Assembly (NCBI GenBank): GCA_029263035.1
Contig: JAJCYF010000190.1
Location: 1 to 13,402, forward strand
Length of the DNA: 13,402 nt
Direction of reading: 5' to 3'
Origin: Actinomycetes bacterium
Lineage (GTDB): Bacteria; Actinomycetota; CADDZG01; JAHWKV01
This document shows, piece after piece, positions 13,161-13,402 of this stretch (position 1 is its first letter; each line of letters begins with the position of its first letter). The notes beneath the pieces were generated by a model. It worked only from the letters and a program-made list of their open reading frames with translations. It did not search any database and was not told the DNA's origin. The translations under genes and the position numbers were made by a program.

Positions 13161-13165
13161 CCTCC
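13161..13165 (-). promoter_or_regulatory. Ribosome binding site of the ferredoxin gene
   Basis: GGAGG on the minus strand, 4 nt before ATG 13156. It decides for this start over the upstream GTG at 13219. Confidence 0.6.
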
Positions 13166-13182
13166 GGAGTTCTGACATTGGC

Positions 13183-13232
13183 TCCCCAAGATGTGGTGGT
13201 CCCGACAGGAGGTCAACACCGCATCTTGGGGA
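13183..13232 (-). repeat. 16-bp near-perfect inverted repeat in the ferredoxin leader
   Basis: Plus-strand arms 13183-13198 (TCCCCAAGATGTGGTG) and 13217-13232 (CACCGCATCTTGGGGA) pair at 15 of 16 positions; the mismatch is 13194/13221. The loop is 18 nt. It lies between the proposed promoter and the ribosome site, so it would form a stem at the very 5' end of the message, or act as a DNA operator. Confidence 0.65.
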
Positions 13233-13242
13233 TAGGGCTCTA

Positions 13243-13272
13243 ATTACACACCTGTAGTTACATGCGTGTCAA
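13243..13272 (-). promoter_or_regulatory. Promoter of the ferredoxin/DUF1622 operon
   Basis: Minus strand: -35 TTGACA (13272-13267, full consensus), 18-bp spacer, -10 TGTAAT (13248-13243, five of six). Predicted transcription start near 13236, giving a leader of about 80 nt to the ferredoxin ATG. Confidence 0.6.
13246..13269. promoter_or_regulatory. Dyad operator within the ferredoxin promoter
   Basis: Plus strand ACACACCTGTA - GT - TACATGCGTGT: 11-bp arms, nine of eleven paired, core TGTA-GT-TACA. It fills the spacer between -35 and -10, a normal repressor position. The regulator family cannot be told. Confidence 0.4.
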
Positions 13273-13402
13273 GGGGCTCGGCGGGGCAGATTCGGTTGAT
13301 TACCCGGCAAAATAGAGAGGGGGCGCCGTTAGGCGGGCCATATACCGGCGTGGGAAGGATTTGTTCTGGGAGGAAAGGCAATAAGGGGTGGTGGTGGTGG
13401 GG

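Noticed and set aside
13157..13219. N-terminal extension of the ferredoxin from GTG 13219
   Set aside because: The 21 added residues show no ferredoxin similarity, run through an inverted repeat, and ATG 13156 has its own GGAGG.
13368..13402. Possible plus-strand gene starting at GTG 13388 after a GGGAGGAAAGG site
   Set aside because: Only 15 bases remain before the window ends, and they are a GTG repeat; nothing can be read from them.

Overview
The window is high-GC DNA with tightly packed genes, frequent 4-nt start/stop overlaps, GTG and TTG starts, and several starts that look leaderless (a TAnnnT-like -10 motif 6-7 nt before the ATG). With a SpoIIE-type phosphatase, a DUF1622 protein, a QcrA-like Tat-exported Rieske protein and GlnR-like operator spacing, this points to an actinobacterium, probably an uncultivated or little-studied one. 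That placement is inference; no rRNA or marker gene is present. No tRNA, rRNA, CRISPR array or mobile element was seen.

Layout. Bases 1-423 hold the 3' end of a SpoIIE/PP2C-type phosphatase gene. Bases 499-2204 hold a two-gene ABC-2 exporter operon; its ATPase has no ATG, GTG or TTG start before the Walker A motif and seems to start at ACG. On the minus strand follow a small zinc-ribbon protein (2539-2210) and a coupled mobA-moeA-L,D-transpeptidase operon (5129-2606) that makes and finishes the molybdenum cofactor.

Divergent from mobA, bases 5241-10085 form a compact plus-strand operon: a multi-helix b-type cytochrome-like membrane protein with a C-terminal four-Cys motif, a NasC/NarB-like molybdopterin (bis-MGD type) nitrate reductase, a four-cluster [4Fe-4S] DmsB-like subunit, a Tat-dependent Rieske protein, and a small two-helix membrane protein. 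Converging on it from the right is a minus-strand group: a [2Fe-2S] ferredoxin, a DUF1622 membrane protein, an 86-residue membrane protein, a siroheme ferredoxin-type nitrite (or sulfite) reductase, and a NirD-like Rieske protein.

Together the right two thirds read as a nitrate-to-ammonium assimilation island with its own Mo-cofactor finishing genes. Most striking is that the catalytic Mo subunit looks assimilatory and cytoplasmic (no Tat signal), yet it sits in an operon with respiratory-style parts: membrane cytochrome, four-cluster electron-transfer subunit and exported Rieske. This suggests electrons may come from the quinone pool rather than from ferredoxin or NAD(P)H. Both nitrogen units carry a four-box, 11-bp-period GlnR-like array at exactly the same distance (24-61 bp) from their start codons. 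No nitrate/nitrite transporter or regulator gene is in the window.
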